A stretch of DNA of 25,516 nucleotides from Sphingomonas sp. CCH9-E2. Its GTDB lineage: Bacteria; Pseudomonadota; Alphaproteobacteria; Sphingomonadales; Sphingomonadaceae. The notes under the pieces were generated by a model. It had not been told where the DNA came from and did no database searches. It saw only the letters and a list, made by a program, of their open reading frames with translations. The translations under genes were made by a program, and so were the position numbers. Shown here one piece after another: positions 1-8,604 of this stretch. Location: the NCBI RefSeq assembly GCF_001557215.1, contig NZ_LSJM01000265.1:1-25516 (forward strand), in the 5' to 3' direction. How positions within the stretch are numbered: the first letter of the stretch is position 1; every line of letters starts with the position of its first letter.

Positions 1-1
1 G

Positions 2-1783
2 CCCAGCGACCCCGCCGCACCACGGGGCACCACTCAGCTCGCCGCGCATGTCACCGCCCCGCCCGCGCTCGCCCGGCGGCTGGCGCAAGTGCTGGTTACC
101 GAGAGTGATGAGGGTCAGCCGCTTGCGGTCGGGCAGCGGCTGGTGACGCTGATGGGGGTGCTGCGGCGCTGGGACGGCTATGTCGCGCGCTCGGGCGGCG
201 CGGCGGCAGCCGAGCGGCTGGAGCGGGTCAACCGGCTCCATGCGATCGAGAAGGCGCGCCCCGCCGCCGTCCGCGCGGTCGATGCCGCCGATGCCGAACT
301 GACGCGGATCGAGGCCGAGATCGCCGAGGCGAAGCGCGCCGCGTCGGATTGCCGCCGTCTGCTCGACAGCGCCGAAGCCGCCGGGCGCGAGGCTGCGCGC
401 GCCGAGGACCGCGCCGCCGCCGCACTCGAACGGCTCGACACCCAGCGCGCCGATCTGGAAGGACGCCGCGCACGCACCGTCGCCGAGCAGGAGGAAGCCG
501 CCGGCGAAGTCGCGCGGGCCGAGGCCACGCGCGCCGCGTTACCCGATGGGAGCGAGACTCGCGCTAGGGTGAGCGCACTATCGTCCGAAGCCGAACTGCG
601 CCGTACCGCCGCCGCCACTGCGCGGGCCGAGCGCGGCGCGCTGGAGCGCGACATCGCCGCCGCGCGCGAACGTCTTGCCGCCGCGCAAGCCGAACGGCGC
701 AGCTGGACCTCCCGCGCTGGTGAGGCCGCGCGCCGGATCGCCGAGATGGATGCGCGCGCGATCGAGCTGGCCGAAGCCGCCGAGGCGCTCGCCAGCCGCC
801 CCGCCGAACTCGACGCGGCGGTCACCGAAGCCGAACGTGCGAGCGAAGAGGCGCGGATCGAAAGCGCCGCCGCCCAGCTTGCCGAGCGTGACGCCGAAGC
901 CGAATTGCGCGGCACCGAAGCCGCCGTGCGCGCCGCCAGCGATGCGCTGGGCGAAGCGCGTGAGCAACGTGCCGGTGCCGTCGCCCGCGCCGAGAATCAC
1001 GATCTGCGCCGCGTCGAGATGAACCGCCTGTCGGGCGAGCGCTTCGAATGCCCGCCGCCCGTCCTGTCGCAACGCGTCGGCTTCGATCCCGACAGCGTGC
1101 GCGGTCCACAGGATGAATCTGCCGCACATGACCGGCTGATCGCAGAGCGCGAGCGGATCGGCCCGGTCAATCTCGTCGCCGAGACCGAACTGGCCGAACT
1201 CACCACCGCCGCGCAGACCGCCGCCGCCGAACGCGACGAACTGATCCAGGCGGTCCACCGACTGCGCGGCAGCATCGGCACGCTGAACCGCGAAGGGCGT
1301 CAGCGCCTGCTCACCGCGTTCGAGGCGGTCGACCAGCATTTTCGTCGCCTGTTCACCACCCTGTTCAACGGCGGCCAGGCGCATCTGGCGCTGATCGACT
1401 CGGACGATCCGCTGGAGGCGGGGCTGGAGATCATGGCGCAGCCCCCGGGCAAGAAGCTCCAGTCGCTGACCTTGCTCTCGGGCGGCGAGCAGGCACTGAC
1501 TGCCGTCGCGCTGATCTTCGCGCTGTTCCTCACTAACCCAGCGCCGATCTGCGTTCTCGACGAGGTCGATGCGCCGCTCGACGACGCCAATATCGAACGT
1601 TTCTGCGACCTGCTCGAAGCGATGACGCGCGAGACGGCGACCCGCTACCTCATCGTCACCCACAATGCCGCGACGATGAGCCGCATGCACCGCCTGTTCG
1701 GGGTGACGATGGTCGAGCGCGGCGTCAGCCGCCTCGTCTCGGTCGATCTGGGCGGCGCCGAATCGCTGCTGGCGGCGGAGTGA
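2..1783 (+). CDS. smc: Chromosome segregation ATPase SMC, C-terminal part (5' end outside window)
   Basis: This is the C-terminal half of the SMC subunit of the condensin-like complex that compacts and segregates chromosomes in the cytoplasm. The frame is open to the left edge, so the gene starts upstream; an in-frame GTG at 89 is not the true start. The first residues look like the end of the hinge (GQRLVTLMGVLRRWDGY), followed by about 300 residues of Ala/Glu/Arg-rich coiled coil and then the C-terminal ATPase head. The head shows the ABC signature LLSGGEQAL (LSGGEQ codons 1475-1492) and the Walker B/D-loop CVLDEVDAPLDD (from about 1550), then the THNAATM switch region. Walker A and the N-terminal coil are not visible. 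The stop codon overlaps the next gene's GTG (GTGA at 1780-1783). The identification is secure. Confidence 0.95.
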   Translation, partial: PSDPAAPRGTTQLAAHVTAPPALARRLAQVLVTESDEGQPLAVGQRLVTLMGVLRRWDGYVARSGGAAAAERLERVNRLHAIEKARPAAVRAVDAADAELTRIEAEIAEAKRAASDCRRLLDSAEAAGREAARAEDRAAAALERLDTQRADLEGRRARTVAEQEEAAGEVARAEATRAALPDGSETRARVSALSSEAELRRTAAATARAERGALERDIAAARERLAAAQAERRSWTSRAGEAARRIAEMDARAIELAEAAEALASRPAELDAAVTEAERASEEARIESAAAQLAERDAEAELRGTEAAVRAASDALGEAREQRAGAVARAENHDLRRVEMNRLSGERFECPPPVLSQRVGFDPDSVRGPQDESAAHDRLIAERERIGPVNLVAETELAELTTAAQTAAAERDELIQAVHRLRGSIGTLNREGRQRLLTAFEAVDQHFRRLFTTLFNGGQAHLALIDSDDPLEAGLEIMAQPPGKKLQSLTLLSGGEQALTAVALIFALFLTNPAPICVLDEVDAPLDDANIERFCDLLEAMTRETATRYLIVTHNAATMSRMHRLFGVTMVERGVSRLVSVDLGGAESLLAAE

Positions 1784-3114
1784 GCGCCGCCCCCCGCCCC
1801 ACCCGCTTCCGCCTTGCGCTGTTCGGGTTCGGGGACTTTGCGTTCAACCTCTACTGGCAGAGCGCGATGCTCTTCCTGCTGTTCTACTATACCGACGCCT
1901 TGGGGCTGCCGGTGGGAGTGGCGGCAACGATCTTCCTTGCCGCATCGGTATGGGACGGAATCGCCAACTTCGCCGCCGGGTTGCTCGCCGACCGGCATGA
2001 GCCGCGCGGGGGGCTGGGGCGCTTGCTCGCCCTCGGCGGGGTGCCGCTCGGGCTCGGCTTCATGCTTGCCTATCTGCCCCCGCTCGTGCCCGGCTATTGG
2101 GGAATGGCCGGCATCTTCGCCGGCCATATCCTGTTCCGCACCGCCTATGCCTTTCTGAATGTCCCCTATCTGGCCATGAGCGCGCGGGTCAGTGCGGACA
2201 GCAATGACCGCGCCTTCGTCGCCGGCGTGCGGATGCTGTCGGGCACTTTGGCCGCGATCGTCGTGGCGCTCGGCACCGTTCCGCTGGGCTCTGGTCTGCT
2301 CGGCGTAGGAGCAGCGGCGGACGCCTATTTCGGCGCGGCAATCCTGTTCGCCCTCGCCGGAGCCGCGATCCTCGCGCTGGTCGGTGCCAGCTATCGCGAA
2401 GCCGATGTGCCCGTTCGCGCCGCGCCGGTTCCGGTGCTCACCGCATTGCGCGCGATCGCCGCCAACCGCGCCTTCGTCACGCTCAACCTTGCGATGATGG
2501 CGGTGATCGTCGCGGTGACGATCCTCAACAAGTCGGTCCTCTATTACTTCAAATATTTCCTGCACGACGAGGCGAGCGGGCAACTCGCCCTGGCCTCGAT
2601 GAGCGTGGTCAGCGCGGTGTCGGTGCCGCTCTGGATGCTGCTGCGCCGCCGGATCGGCGCGCGCGGGCTGTGGTTTCTGGCGGCCGGACTCGCCAGCGCC
2701 GGGCTCGCCGCCTTCGCCCTGTTCGACATCCACCGCGCCGGGGTGATGCAGGCTTATCTCATGGCGATGCAGGCGATGATCGTCGGGCTTAACTTTGTCT
2801 TCTGGGCGATGCTACCCAACACGATCGAATATGGTGAGCAGCGCACCGGCCTGCGTGTCGAAGGCGCGGTGTTCGGCATGGCGGCTTTGCTGCAACGCGT
2901 CGCGATCGGCATCGCGACCGCGATCATCGGTTTCGGCTTCGATGCTGCAGGCTATGTCGCCAATGTCGAACAAAGTGCGGCGACGCTGACCGCAATGCGC
3001 CTGACCATCGGGGCGGTCCCCCTCGCCTTCCTCATCTTCTCGTGCGTGATGATGGCGCTCAACCCGCTCGCGCGCGGGGCGCATGCACAGATCGTCAAGG
3101 ATCTGCGCGGATAG
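1780..3114 (+). CDS. MFS transporter, glycoside-pentoside-hexuronide:cation symporter (GPH) type
   Basis: This is a 444-residue inner-membrane protein resembling MelB/XylP-type sugar:cation symporters (MFS_2). The N-terminus carries a GFGDFAFNLYWQS segment, typical of GPH transporters in which an acidic residue in helix 1 takes part in cation coupling, followed by the loop DGIANFAAGLLADR (the family's D-x(2,3)-G-x3-D-like loop). About 12 hydrophobic segments fit the family's usual length. The GTG start at 1780 overlaps the smc stop, suggesting translational coupling and transcription with smc rather than with the sugar genes. No copy of the GTAACCGGTTAC operator is seen upstream. The convergent neighbour is a GH3 beta-glycosidase, so a glycoside or oligosaccharide substrate is plausible but is an inference from context. 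The specific sugar cannot be read from the sequence. Confidence 0.87.
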   Translation: MSAAPRPTRFRLALFGFGDFAFNLYWQSAMLFLLFYYTDALGLPVGVAATIFLAASVWDGIANFAAGLLADRHEPRGGLGRLLALGGVPLGLGFMLAYLPPLVPGYWGMAGIFAGHILFRTAYAFLNVPYLAMSARVSADSNDRAFVAGVRMLSGTLAAIVVALGTVPLGSGLLGVGAAADAYFGAAILFALAGAAILALVGASYREADVPVRAAPVPVLTALRAIAANRAFVTLNLAMMAVIVAVTILNKSVLYYFKYFLHDEASGQLALASMSVVSAVSVPLWMLLRRRIGARGLWFLAAGLASAGLAAFALFDIHRAGVMQAYLMAMQAMIVGLNFVFWAMLPNTIEYGEQRTGLRVEGAVFGMAALLQRVAIGIATAIIGFGFDAAGYVANVEQSAATLTAMRLTIGAVPLAFLIFSCVMMALNPLARGAHAQIVKDLRG

Positions 3115-3133
3115 GGGAGCGGGCCCGTGCCGC
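3114..3133. repeat. Half copy of the dispersed palindromic repeat
   Basis: The 20 bases that begin at the last base of the transporter stop codon match the outer right arm of the palindromic repeat at 11946-12029 (its positions 12010-12029) at 19 of 20 positions. The matching left arm is absent, so this is either a truncated copy or a chance GC-rich match. The two full copies also lie next to stop codons. Confidence 0.4.
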
Positions 3134-3153
3134 TATACAAAGACTCCCCCCTA

Positions 3154-3201
3154 ATTCGGCACCGCCCCGGGGGAGGAGGGGGAGCTGGAGCGGTGCCGAA
3201 T
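3154..3201. terminator. Stem-loop between convergent genes, probable bidirectional terminator
   Basis: ATTCGGCACCGC (3154-3165) is perfectly complemented by GCGGTGCCGAAT (3190-3201) across a 24-base G-rich loop. It sits between the convergent stops of the sugar transporter and the GH3 gene. There is no clear T tract, so terminator function is inferred from position. A second perfect palindrome (8-bp arms, 1-nt centre) follows directly at 3202-3218. Confidence 0.5.
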
Positions 3202-3218
3202 CCCGGACCAGGTCCGGG
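3202..3218. repeat. Short palindrome CCCGGACC-A-GGTCCGGG
   Basis: Two perfect 8-bp arms flank one central base, twelve bases beyond the GH3 stop codon. It may form a second hairpin in the GH3 transcript together with the adjacent 12-bp stem. No function is proposed beyond 3'-end structure. Confidence 0.4.
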
Positions 3219-3229
3219 GCGCGCGGCCG

Positions 3230-5527
3230 TCAGGCCGCTGCGAGGGTGAAGGTCGAGTGCACGCCCTGTGCTTCCGCCGAGGGCGCGATCCACACATCGA
3301 ACAGGCCGGGTTCGACCGTGGGCTTCAGGTCCATGCCGATGAACTGCAGGTCGCGACGGCGCAGCACGAAGCGCACCGTCTCGCTCGCGCCGGGGGCCAG
3401 CGCCAGCTTGCGGAACGCCTTGAGCTCACGCACCGGGCGGGTGATGCTCGCCGCACGATCGCGGATATAGAGCTGCACCACTTCCTCGATCGCGCGTGTG
3501 CCGCGGTTGGTGATCGTCGCGGTGAACGCGATCTCACCGTCCCAGCCCAGCGTGCCCTGCTGCGGCGTCAGCCCCGCATACTCGACCTTGCCATAGGTCA
3601 GGCCGTGCCCGAACGGATAGAGCGACGAATTGGGGCTGGTCCGCCAGCGGGTCTTGTACGGCTCGAGCTTGTCGTCGCTCGGGTTCGGGCGACCGGTCGG
3701 CTTGTGCGCATAATGATAGGGCTGCTGCCCGGATTCGCGCGGGAAGCTGATCGGCAGGCGCGCCGAGGGGCTGTAATCGCCGAACAGAACGTCGGCGATG
3801 GCGTTGCCGCTCTCCGACCCGAGGAACCAGGTGACGAGGATCGCGGGCGCATTCTTGACCGCCCCTTCCAGCGCCAGCGCGCGGCCGTTCTTGAGCAGCA
3901 CGACGATCGGCTTTCCGGTCGCCGCCACCGCTTCGGCCAATGCCATCTGCGGCGCGGGAACGGTGATGCTGGTGCGCGACTGCGCCTCGCCCGACATGTT
4001 TTCGGATTCGCCGATCGCGAGCAGCACGACGTCGGCCGCGTTCGCCGCCGCCACTGCGGCCGCGATCCCGCCATCGAGCGGCTCCTCCACCTTGGAGCCG
4101 AGCGTCACCGTGACCGGTGCGTTCTTGCCCAGCGCGTTGCGCACGCCGGTTGCCAGATCGATCGCCTGCTTGTTGTCGCCATAGACGCACCACGGGCCAT
4201 TAAGGTCGTGCTGCCCCTCCGCGAACGGGCCGATGATTGCGATCTTCTTGCCGCTCTTCGGCAGAGGCAGCAGGTCGCCTTCATTCTTGAGCATCACGAT
4301 CGAGCGCTTGCCCGCCTCACGTGCCAGCGCGAGATTTTCCTTGGTCCGGGTGCGCGCAGCCTCACGCTTTTCGTCGATGCGGCGGAACGGATCCTCGAAC
4401 AGGCCGAGCTTGGCCTTGAGCGCCAGCACCTTGCGCACCGATGCATCGACACGCGCCATCGGCACCTCGCCCTTTTCGACGAGGTCGGGCAGGTGGTCGC
4501 GATAGAAGCCGCTGGTCATGCTCATGTCGACGCCGGCCATGAAGGCGAGCTTGGTCGCCTCACGCGCATCGGCGGCATAGCCATGCGCGATCATCTCCAT
4601 GTCGCCGGTATAGTCGGACACGACGAAGCCGTCGAAGCCCCATTCGTCGCGCAGAATCTTGCGCATCAGCCATTCATTGCCGGTCGCAGGCACGCCCGAC
4701 AATTCGTTGAACGCGGCCATGGTGGTCGGCGCACCGGCAGCGAATGCCGCCTGGAACGGCGGAAAATAGACTTCGCGCAGCGTGCGCTCCGACACGTCGA
4801 CGGTGTTGTAGTCCAGCCCCGCCTCAGCCGCGCCATAGGCGGCGAAATGCTTCGCGCAGGCCATCATCGTGTCGATCGCCTTCAGGCTCTTGCCCTGGAA
4901 ACCGCGCACGCGCGCCTCGGCGAACAAATTGCCGAGCAGCACATCCTCGCCCGACCCTTCGACGCCACGGCCCCAGCGCTGGTCGCGCGCGATGTCCACC
5001 ATCGGCGCAAAGGTCCAGTCGATCCCGGCCGCCGCCGCCTCGAACGACGCGGCCGCAGCCGCCTTCTGCGCGAGTAGCGGCTCGAAGCTCGCCGCCTCGC
5101 CCAGCGGAACCGGGAAGATCGTGCGATGGCCATGGATAATGTCGGCGGCGAAGATCAGCGGGATCTTGAGCCGCGATTCCTTCATTGCCGCAGCCTGCAT
5201 GATGCGGCACATGCGGGCGTTGTTGCCGTTGAACACGCCGGTGATGCGGCCCTGGCGCACTTCGTCGACCTGCTGGTCGAAATTGGCGTTGGAGCCGCTC
5301 GGCGGGTTCATCGCGATCGCCGCACCACCGCCCCATGCCGCCGCCATCAAGCTCAGCTGGCCGGCCTTTTCGTGGATCGTCATCTTGGCGATCAGCGCAT
5401 CGACGAAGCCGGGAACCTCGACCTTGGCAGCCTCGCCCATCAACGCCCGCGCCGGGCTGTGCAGCCATGCGGCGACCGCACCAGCGCCCATCAAGGCGGC
5501 GCGGCGGGAAATCCGGGTGTCGAGCAT
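3230..5527 (-). CDS. Tat-exported GH3 family beta-glycosidase (BglX-like beta-glucosidase/xylosidase)
   Basis: This predicted periplasmic exo-glycosidase of 765 residues releases terminal beta-linked sugars from oligosaccharides. The ATG at 5527 is chosen because AGGAGAGG lies just upstream and the protein then starts with a twin-arginine signal (MLDTRISRRAALMGAGAVAA). The open frame extends to 5761, but that would run through the regulatory region. The domain order is GH3 N-terminal TIM barrel, C-terminal alpha/beta sandwich and FN3-like tail. The nucleophile is expected to be Asp305 in GFVVSDYTGD (codon 4615-4613). The general acid/base is expected to be about Glu514 in NMSGEAQSR, matching the BglX-type motif. 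KH at about 226 and GVEGSGED are substrate-binding motifs. It is divergent from lacI, with a shared operator-like palindrome 90 bp upstream. Glucoside versus xyloside preference is not resolvable; the GH43 gene nearby favours hemicellulose. Confidence 0.92.
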   Translation of the reverse strand: MLDTRISRRAALMGAGAVAAWLHSPARALMGEAAKVEVPGFVDALIAKMTIHEKAGQLSLMAAAWGGGAAIAMNPPSGSNANFDQQVDEVRQGRITGVFNGNNARMCRIMQAAAMKESRLKIPLIFAADIIHGHRTIFPVPLGEAASFEPLLAQKAAAAASFEAAAAGIDWTFAPMVDIARDQRWGRGVEGSGEDVLLGNLFAEARVRGFQGKSLKAIDTMMACAKHFAAYGAAEAGLDYNTVDVSERTLREVYFPPFQAAFAAGAPTTMAAFNELSGVPATGNEWLMRKILRDEWGFDGFVVSDYTGDMEMIAHGYAADAREATKLAFMAGVDMSMTSGFYRDHLPDLVEKGEVPMARVDASVRKVLALKAKLGLFEDPFRRIDEKREAARTRTKENLALAREAGKRSIVMLKNEGDLLPLPKSGKKIAIIGPFAEGQHDLNGPWCVYGDNKQAIDLATGVRNALGKNAPVTVTLGSKVEEPLDGGIAAAVAAANAADVVLLAIGESENMSGEAQSRTSITVPAPQMALAEAVAATGKPIVVLLKNGRALALEGAVKNAPAILVTWFLGSESGNAIADVLFGDYSPSARLPISFPRESGQQPYHYAHKPTGRPNPSDDKLEPYKTRWRTSPNSSLYPFGHGLTYGKVEYAGLTPQQGTLGWDGEIAFTATITNRGTRAIEEVVQLYIRDRAASITRPVRELKAFRKLALAPGASETVRFVLRRRDLQFIGMDLKPTVEPGLFDVWIAPSAEAQGVHSTFTLAAA

Positions 5528-5617
5528 GTTGATCCTCTCCTGAGCGGGTTGCACCGGCAAGCCTATGCGAAATAACACTGCCTGGCGCGCGCCGAATTGA
5601 CGGCGTCGCGGCAAACC

Positions 5618-5629
5618 GTAACCGGTTAC
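5618..5629. promoter_or_regulatory. LacI-type operator GTAACCGGTTAC in the GH3/lacI divergent region
   Basis: This is a perfect 12-bp palindrome with a central CG, the shape expected for LacI-family operators. It lies 90 bp upstream of the GH3 start and 77 bp upstream of the lacI start. The same 12-mer recurs at 8563-8574 before the GH43 gene and nowhere else that I found. Binding by the adjacent regulator is inferred. Confidence 0.75.
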
Positions 5630-5706
5630 ATGACGCGTTACGAACGCGTTTGCAATCGCGAATGACCCGGTAGAGAAGAACGTTCTCAAAATGGGGGTGG
5701 GATAGA

Positions 5707-6696
5707 ATGGGCGAGGCGACGATTCGGGATGTGGCACGGCACGCGCAGGTGTCGATCGCATCGGTTTCGCGCGCGCTCAATGGCTTGGGCAATGTCCGCG
5801 CCGAAACGCGCGAGCGGGTCATCGCCGCCGCGGCCGAGCTCGGCTACGTCCCCCATGCCGGCGCGCGCAGCCTCAGCCTCGCCCGCGCACATGCGATCGG
5901 CGTGGTGCTCCCCGACCTGCACGGCGAGTTCTTCAGCGAGTTCGTCCGCGGCATGGATCGCGAGGCGAGCCGGCGCGGCTATGTGATGCTGCTATCGGTG
6001 ATGCACGACGATAGCGAGCAGGCGGCGGTGGCGCTGCGCGCGATGCGGGGGCGGGTCGATGGGCTGGTCGTCATGGCGCCGCATCTGTCCGAAGCAATGC
6101 TGCGCCGCGCCCTGCCGACCGGGCTTCCGGCGCTGATCATCAACGGCCCGCGCAGCATCGCCGACCTCGCCACCGTACGGCTGGACAATGCCGCCGCGAC
6201 CGAGGCGATGGTGGCGCATCTGGTCGCGACCGGGCGTCGCCGGATCGTTCATATCGCCGGGCCGGAGGGGAATATCGACGCGGACGAGCGCGCAGCTGCC
6301 TTCCGCGCCAGCATATCGCGCCACCTGCCCGGCACCGATCCGATCGTGCGGCCGGGCGACTTTGCCGAAGATGCCGGCGAGGCCGTCGCGCGCGCCATCG
6401 CGTCGGGCGAGATTGCGTGTGACGCGGTATTCGCCGCCAATGACATGATGGCGCTCGGCTGCCTTCAGGGGCTGCGCACCGCCGGGATCGACGTGCCGGG
6501 ACAGGTGGCGGTCACCGGCTTCGACGATATTCCGCTCGCCCGCTATCTCGGCGTTACCACGATGCGCGTGCGGATCGCGGAGTTGGGCGAGCAGGCGATC
6601 GGGCGCGTGATCAACGTGCTGGAAGGCGAAGGCGCCGACACGCGCGCCGAGCTGCATCAGGCCGAATTGGTAGTGCGCTCGACCAGTGCGGGTTAG
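5707..6696 (+). CDS. LacI-family transcriptional regulator of the glycosidase locus
   Basis: This is a 329-residue DNA-binding repressor with the usual LacI/GalR layout. Residues about 4-50 form the helix-turn-helix and hinge helix (TIRDVARHAQVSIASVSRALNG, then ELGYVPHAGARSLS). Residues about 60-325 are a periplasmic-binding-protein-like effector domain ending in the conserved block VTGFDDIPLARYLGVTTMR. The ATG at 5707 follows a G-rich stretch (GGGGGTGGG) that can act as ribosome binding site. It is divergent from the GH3 gene, and its stop overlaps the GH43 stop by four bases. The palindrome GTAACCGGTTAC upstream suggests autoregulation, and the copy before the GH43 gene suggests it controls that gene too. 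A 10-bp palindrome, AGAACGTTCT (5677-5686), sits between operator and start. The effector sugar is unknown. Confidence 0.93.
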   Translation: MGEATIRDVARHAQVSIASVSRALNGLGNVRAETRERVIAAAAELGYVPHAGARSLSLARAHAIGVVLPDLHGEFFSEFVRGMDREASRRGYVMLLSVMHDDSEQAAVALRAMRGRVDGLVVMAPHLSEAMLRRALPTGLPALIINGPRSIADLATVRLDNAAATEAMVAHLVATGRRRIVHIAGPEGNIDADERAAAFRASISRHLPGTDPIVRPGDFAEDAGEAVARAIASGEIACDAVFAANDMMALGCLQGLRTAGIDVPGQVAVTGFDDIPLARYLGVTTMRVRIAELGEQAIGRVINVLEGEGADTRAELHQAELVVRSTSAG

Positions 6697-8519
6697 CGCA
6701 CCCGCACCGGCTTACTGCGTTTCGATACGCCAGTTTCGTTGAACGCCTCGACGGCCGCGTAATATCCGACTCCCTTGTTGAGCGCGCGCAGGTTGAGGCT
6801 CGCCTGAACGCCGTCACCCAGCGCGTCGGCAAAGACCTGATAGGTCAGCGTCAGCCGGTCCGGCCGAATCCCCCACATCACGTTGTAGCCCACCGCCCCC
6901 GGCAACTTGCGCCAACGGACTGTGGCATTGCGTTGGTCCGTGTCGCGGATCGCCGCCACCGCGCCCGGCATGGCGGGCGCACGGCCATCGGCGTTGCCGA
7001 ACACGCGCAGATCGCTGATCGCGAGATGCGCGCCGCCGATATGGCCATGGACATAGCGGACGAAGCGGACCTTCGCGGGGCGCTCCAGCTGGAAATAGGC
7101 ATTCGGCCGATCGCGGCGCGGGGCTTCGGTCTCTGCGAGCTTCGTCCAGCTTTTGCCGTCGCGCGATCCCTCCAGTTTGAACTCGGTATAGATGTCCGGC
7201 GCATCGCCATAGCGGCCGGACTTGTAGTCGGCGAAATTGACCTGGATCGCGCGCACCGTCTTCGTCGCGCCCAGATCCATCGTCAGCGTCTCGCCCGGAT
7301 TCTTGCTCGCGGCGACCCAGAAGGTCCGCGGATTCTCGTCCCCCGCGCGGCTCGCATCGAACGCGCCCAGCGTCGAGGATCCGGTCAGCCTTTTGCGATA
7401 GGACAGCAGCATCCAGCCGGTGAACAGCTCTTCGATATCCTCGACCTTGCCCTCCGGCATCCAGTGCGGGAAATCGCCGAAACGCGCCGATGCCCACATC
7501 TGCCCGTCCGCCTCGAACCGCGTCGGGAACAGGTTGATCCGCCGCTCGAACGTCCAGTTATGGCCGAGCCAGGGGGTGCCGCTGTTCCACCAATTGCCGT
7601 GGTGATCCTGCACGGTCGAGCCATGCCCGGCACCCTCGACGAACCCGCCGGGCTTGTACGCGACCGGATTCCACGGCGCATAGGTGAACGGGCCAAGCGG
7701 GGACTTCGCGGTGTAAGCGCCATTGGCATAGGCGTTATACTCGGTCCCGGGCGCGCCGTATTGGAGGTAATAGGTGCCGGCGACCTTGGTCATCCACGCG
7801 CCTTCCATGAACGGCTTGATCGGGGTGCCGTCGGGTAGGGTGCCCGAATGATCCTGCCCGAACCGTTCCCAGCCATGATTATCGGGGTCGAGCCTGAACG
7901 CCTCGGTCGCGCGGCCTTGGTAGATCATCCGGCCGTCCTTGAACTCGATCCCGATGCCATAGAGCGGGAAGACGTTGGACGACCCCCAATAGAAATACCA
8001 TTTGCCGTCATCGTCCAGAAACAGCGCCGGGTCCCATGGCCCCGGCGGCACGTCGCCCGGCTTCATGTTCGCCTCGCCCCCCGGCCAGATTTGTCCCGGC
8101 AGGCGCGGCATGCGGCGGACGAAATAGTCGAGCTTGCCCCTTTCCGGCGCGTCGGAAACATAGACCGACCCCGGCTCCATCATCGACGGCATCAGATACA
8201 ACCGCTCCCCGTCCGACCAGGCGGCGGGGGCGACGAAGCCGCCCTTCTCCCAGCGGCTCGGCGTGATGAAGGTCCAGTCGATCAGATTGGTCGAGCGCCA
8301 ATAGCCCTCGGCCAGCGTCTGGAAGAGATAATAGGCGCCCTTGTGCCGGATGATCACCGGGTCGGCACCGGTGCGGTACGAGATGTCCTCGTTCACCTGC
8401 TCATAATTGTAGCGGTAGTCGAGATCGATCGGATTGGCATAGGTCCGCTTGCCCGGCTGCGCAGTCGCGGTGCCCGCCGCCCACAGGCTCACCAACACCA
8501 AAGCAAGGGTTGCACGCAC
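6693..8519 (-). CDS. Secreted GH43 family glycosidase with discoidin-like and FN3-like C-terminal domains
   Basis: This 608-residue exported enzyme probably acts on arabinose- or xylose-containing side chains. The GTG start at 8519 is supported by GGGAG just upstream and by the signal peptide that follows (about residues 1-20, cleavage near ATAQ). The GH43 five-bladed propeller covers about 25-370. The catalytic set can be placed: Asp53 in TGADPVI (base), Asp163 in PWDPALF (pKa modulator) and Glu239 in FMEGAWM (acid). Residues about 400-510 look like an F5/8C (discoidin, carbohydrate-binding) domain, and about 520-608 like FN3. The stop overlaps the lacI stop tail to tail (6693-6696). A perfect 16-bp palindrome 41 bp upstream of the start suggests LacI control. 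Exact substrate and GH43 subfamily are not determined. Confidence 0.88.
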   Translation of the reverse strand: MRATLALVLVSLWAAGTATAQPGKRTYANPIDLDYRYNYEQVNEDISYRTGADPVIIRHKGAYYLFQTLAEGYWRSTNLIDWTFITPSRWEKGGFVAPAAWSDGERLYLMPSMMEPGSVYVSDAPERGKLDYFVRRMPRLPGQIWPGGEANMKPGDVPPGPWDPALFLDDDGKWYFYWGSSNVFPLYGIGIEFKDGRMIYQGRATEAFRLDPDNHGWERFGQDHSGTLPDGTPIKPFMEGAWMTKVAGTYYLQYGAPGTEYNAYANGAYTAKSPLGPFTYAPWNPVAYKPGGFVEGAGHGSTVQDHHGNWWNSGTPWLGHNWTFERRINLFPTRFEADGQMWASARFGDFPHWMPEGKVEDIEELFTGWMLLSYRKRLTGSSTLGAFDASRAGDENPRTFWVAASKNPGETLTMDLGATKTVRAIQVNFADYKSGRYGDAPDIYTEFKLEGSRDGKSWTKLAETEAPRRDRPNAYFQLERPAKVRFVRYVHGHIGGAHLAISDLRVFGNADGRAPAMPGAVAAIRDTDQRNATVRWRKLPGAVGYNVMWGIRPDRLTLTYQVFADALGDGVQASLNLRALNKGVGYYAAVEAFNETGVSKRSKPVRVR

Positions 8520-8560
8520 CGACCATCTCCCGAACCTGCGCCACGAAGCGCGTCAGCGCT

Positions 8561-8576
8561 CTGTAACCGGTTACAG
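8561..8576. promoter_or_regulatory. LacI-type operator CTGTAACCGGTTACAG upstream of the GH43 gene
   Basis: This is a perfect 16-bp palindrome whose inner 12 bases are identical to the palindrome in the GH3/lacI intergenic region. It lies 41 bp upstream of the GTG start of the GH43 gene, where binding would block transcription. It is the longer and more symmetrical of the two sites. Confidence 0.8.
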
Positions 8577-8604
8577 TTCGGGAAGAAACCCGCCAGCGTA
8601 AGAT

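Noticed and set aside
578..1690. 370-codon minus-strand open frame opposite smc
   Set aside because: It is a shadow of the SMC coiled coil and head; composition only.
1645..2733. 362-codon minus-strand open frame opposite smc/transporter
   Set aside because: It is a Glu/Arg/His-rich shadow of a membrane protein gene with no recognisable domain.
3257..5077. 606-codon plus-strand open frame opposite the GH3 gene
   Set aside because: The GH3 protein on the other strand has signal, catalytic residues and normal length; the antisense frame has low-complexity Arg/His/Leu composition.
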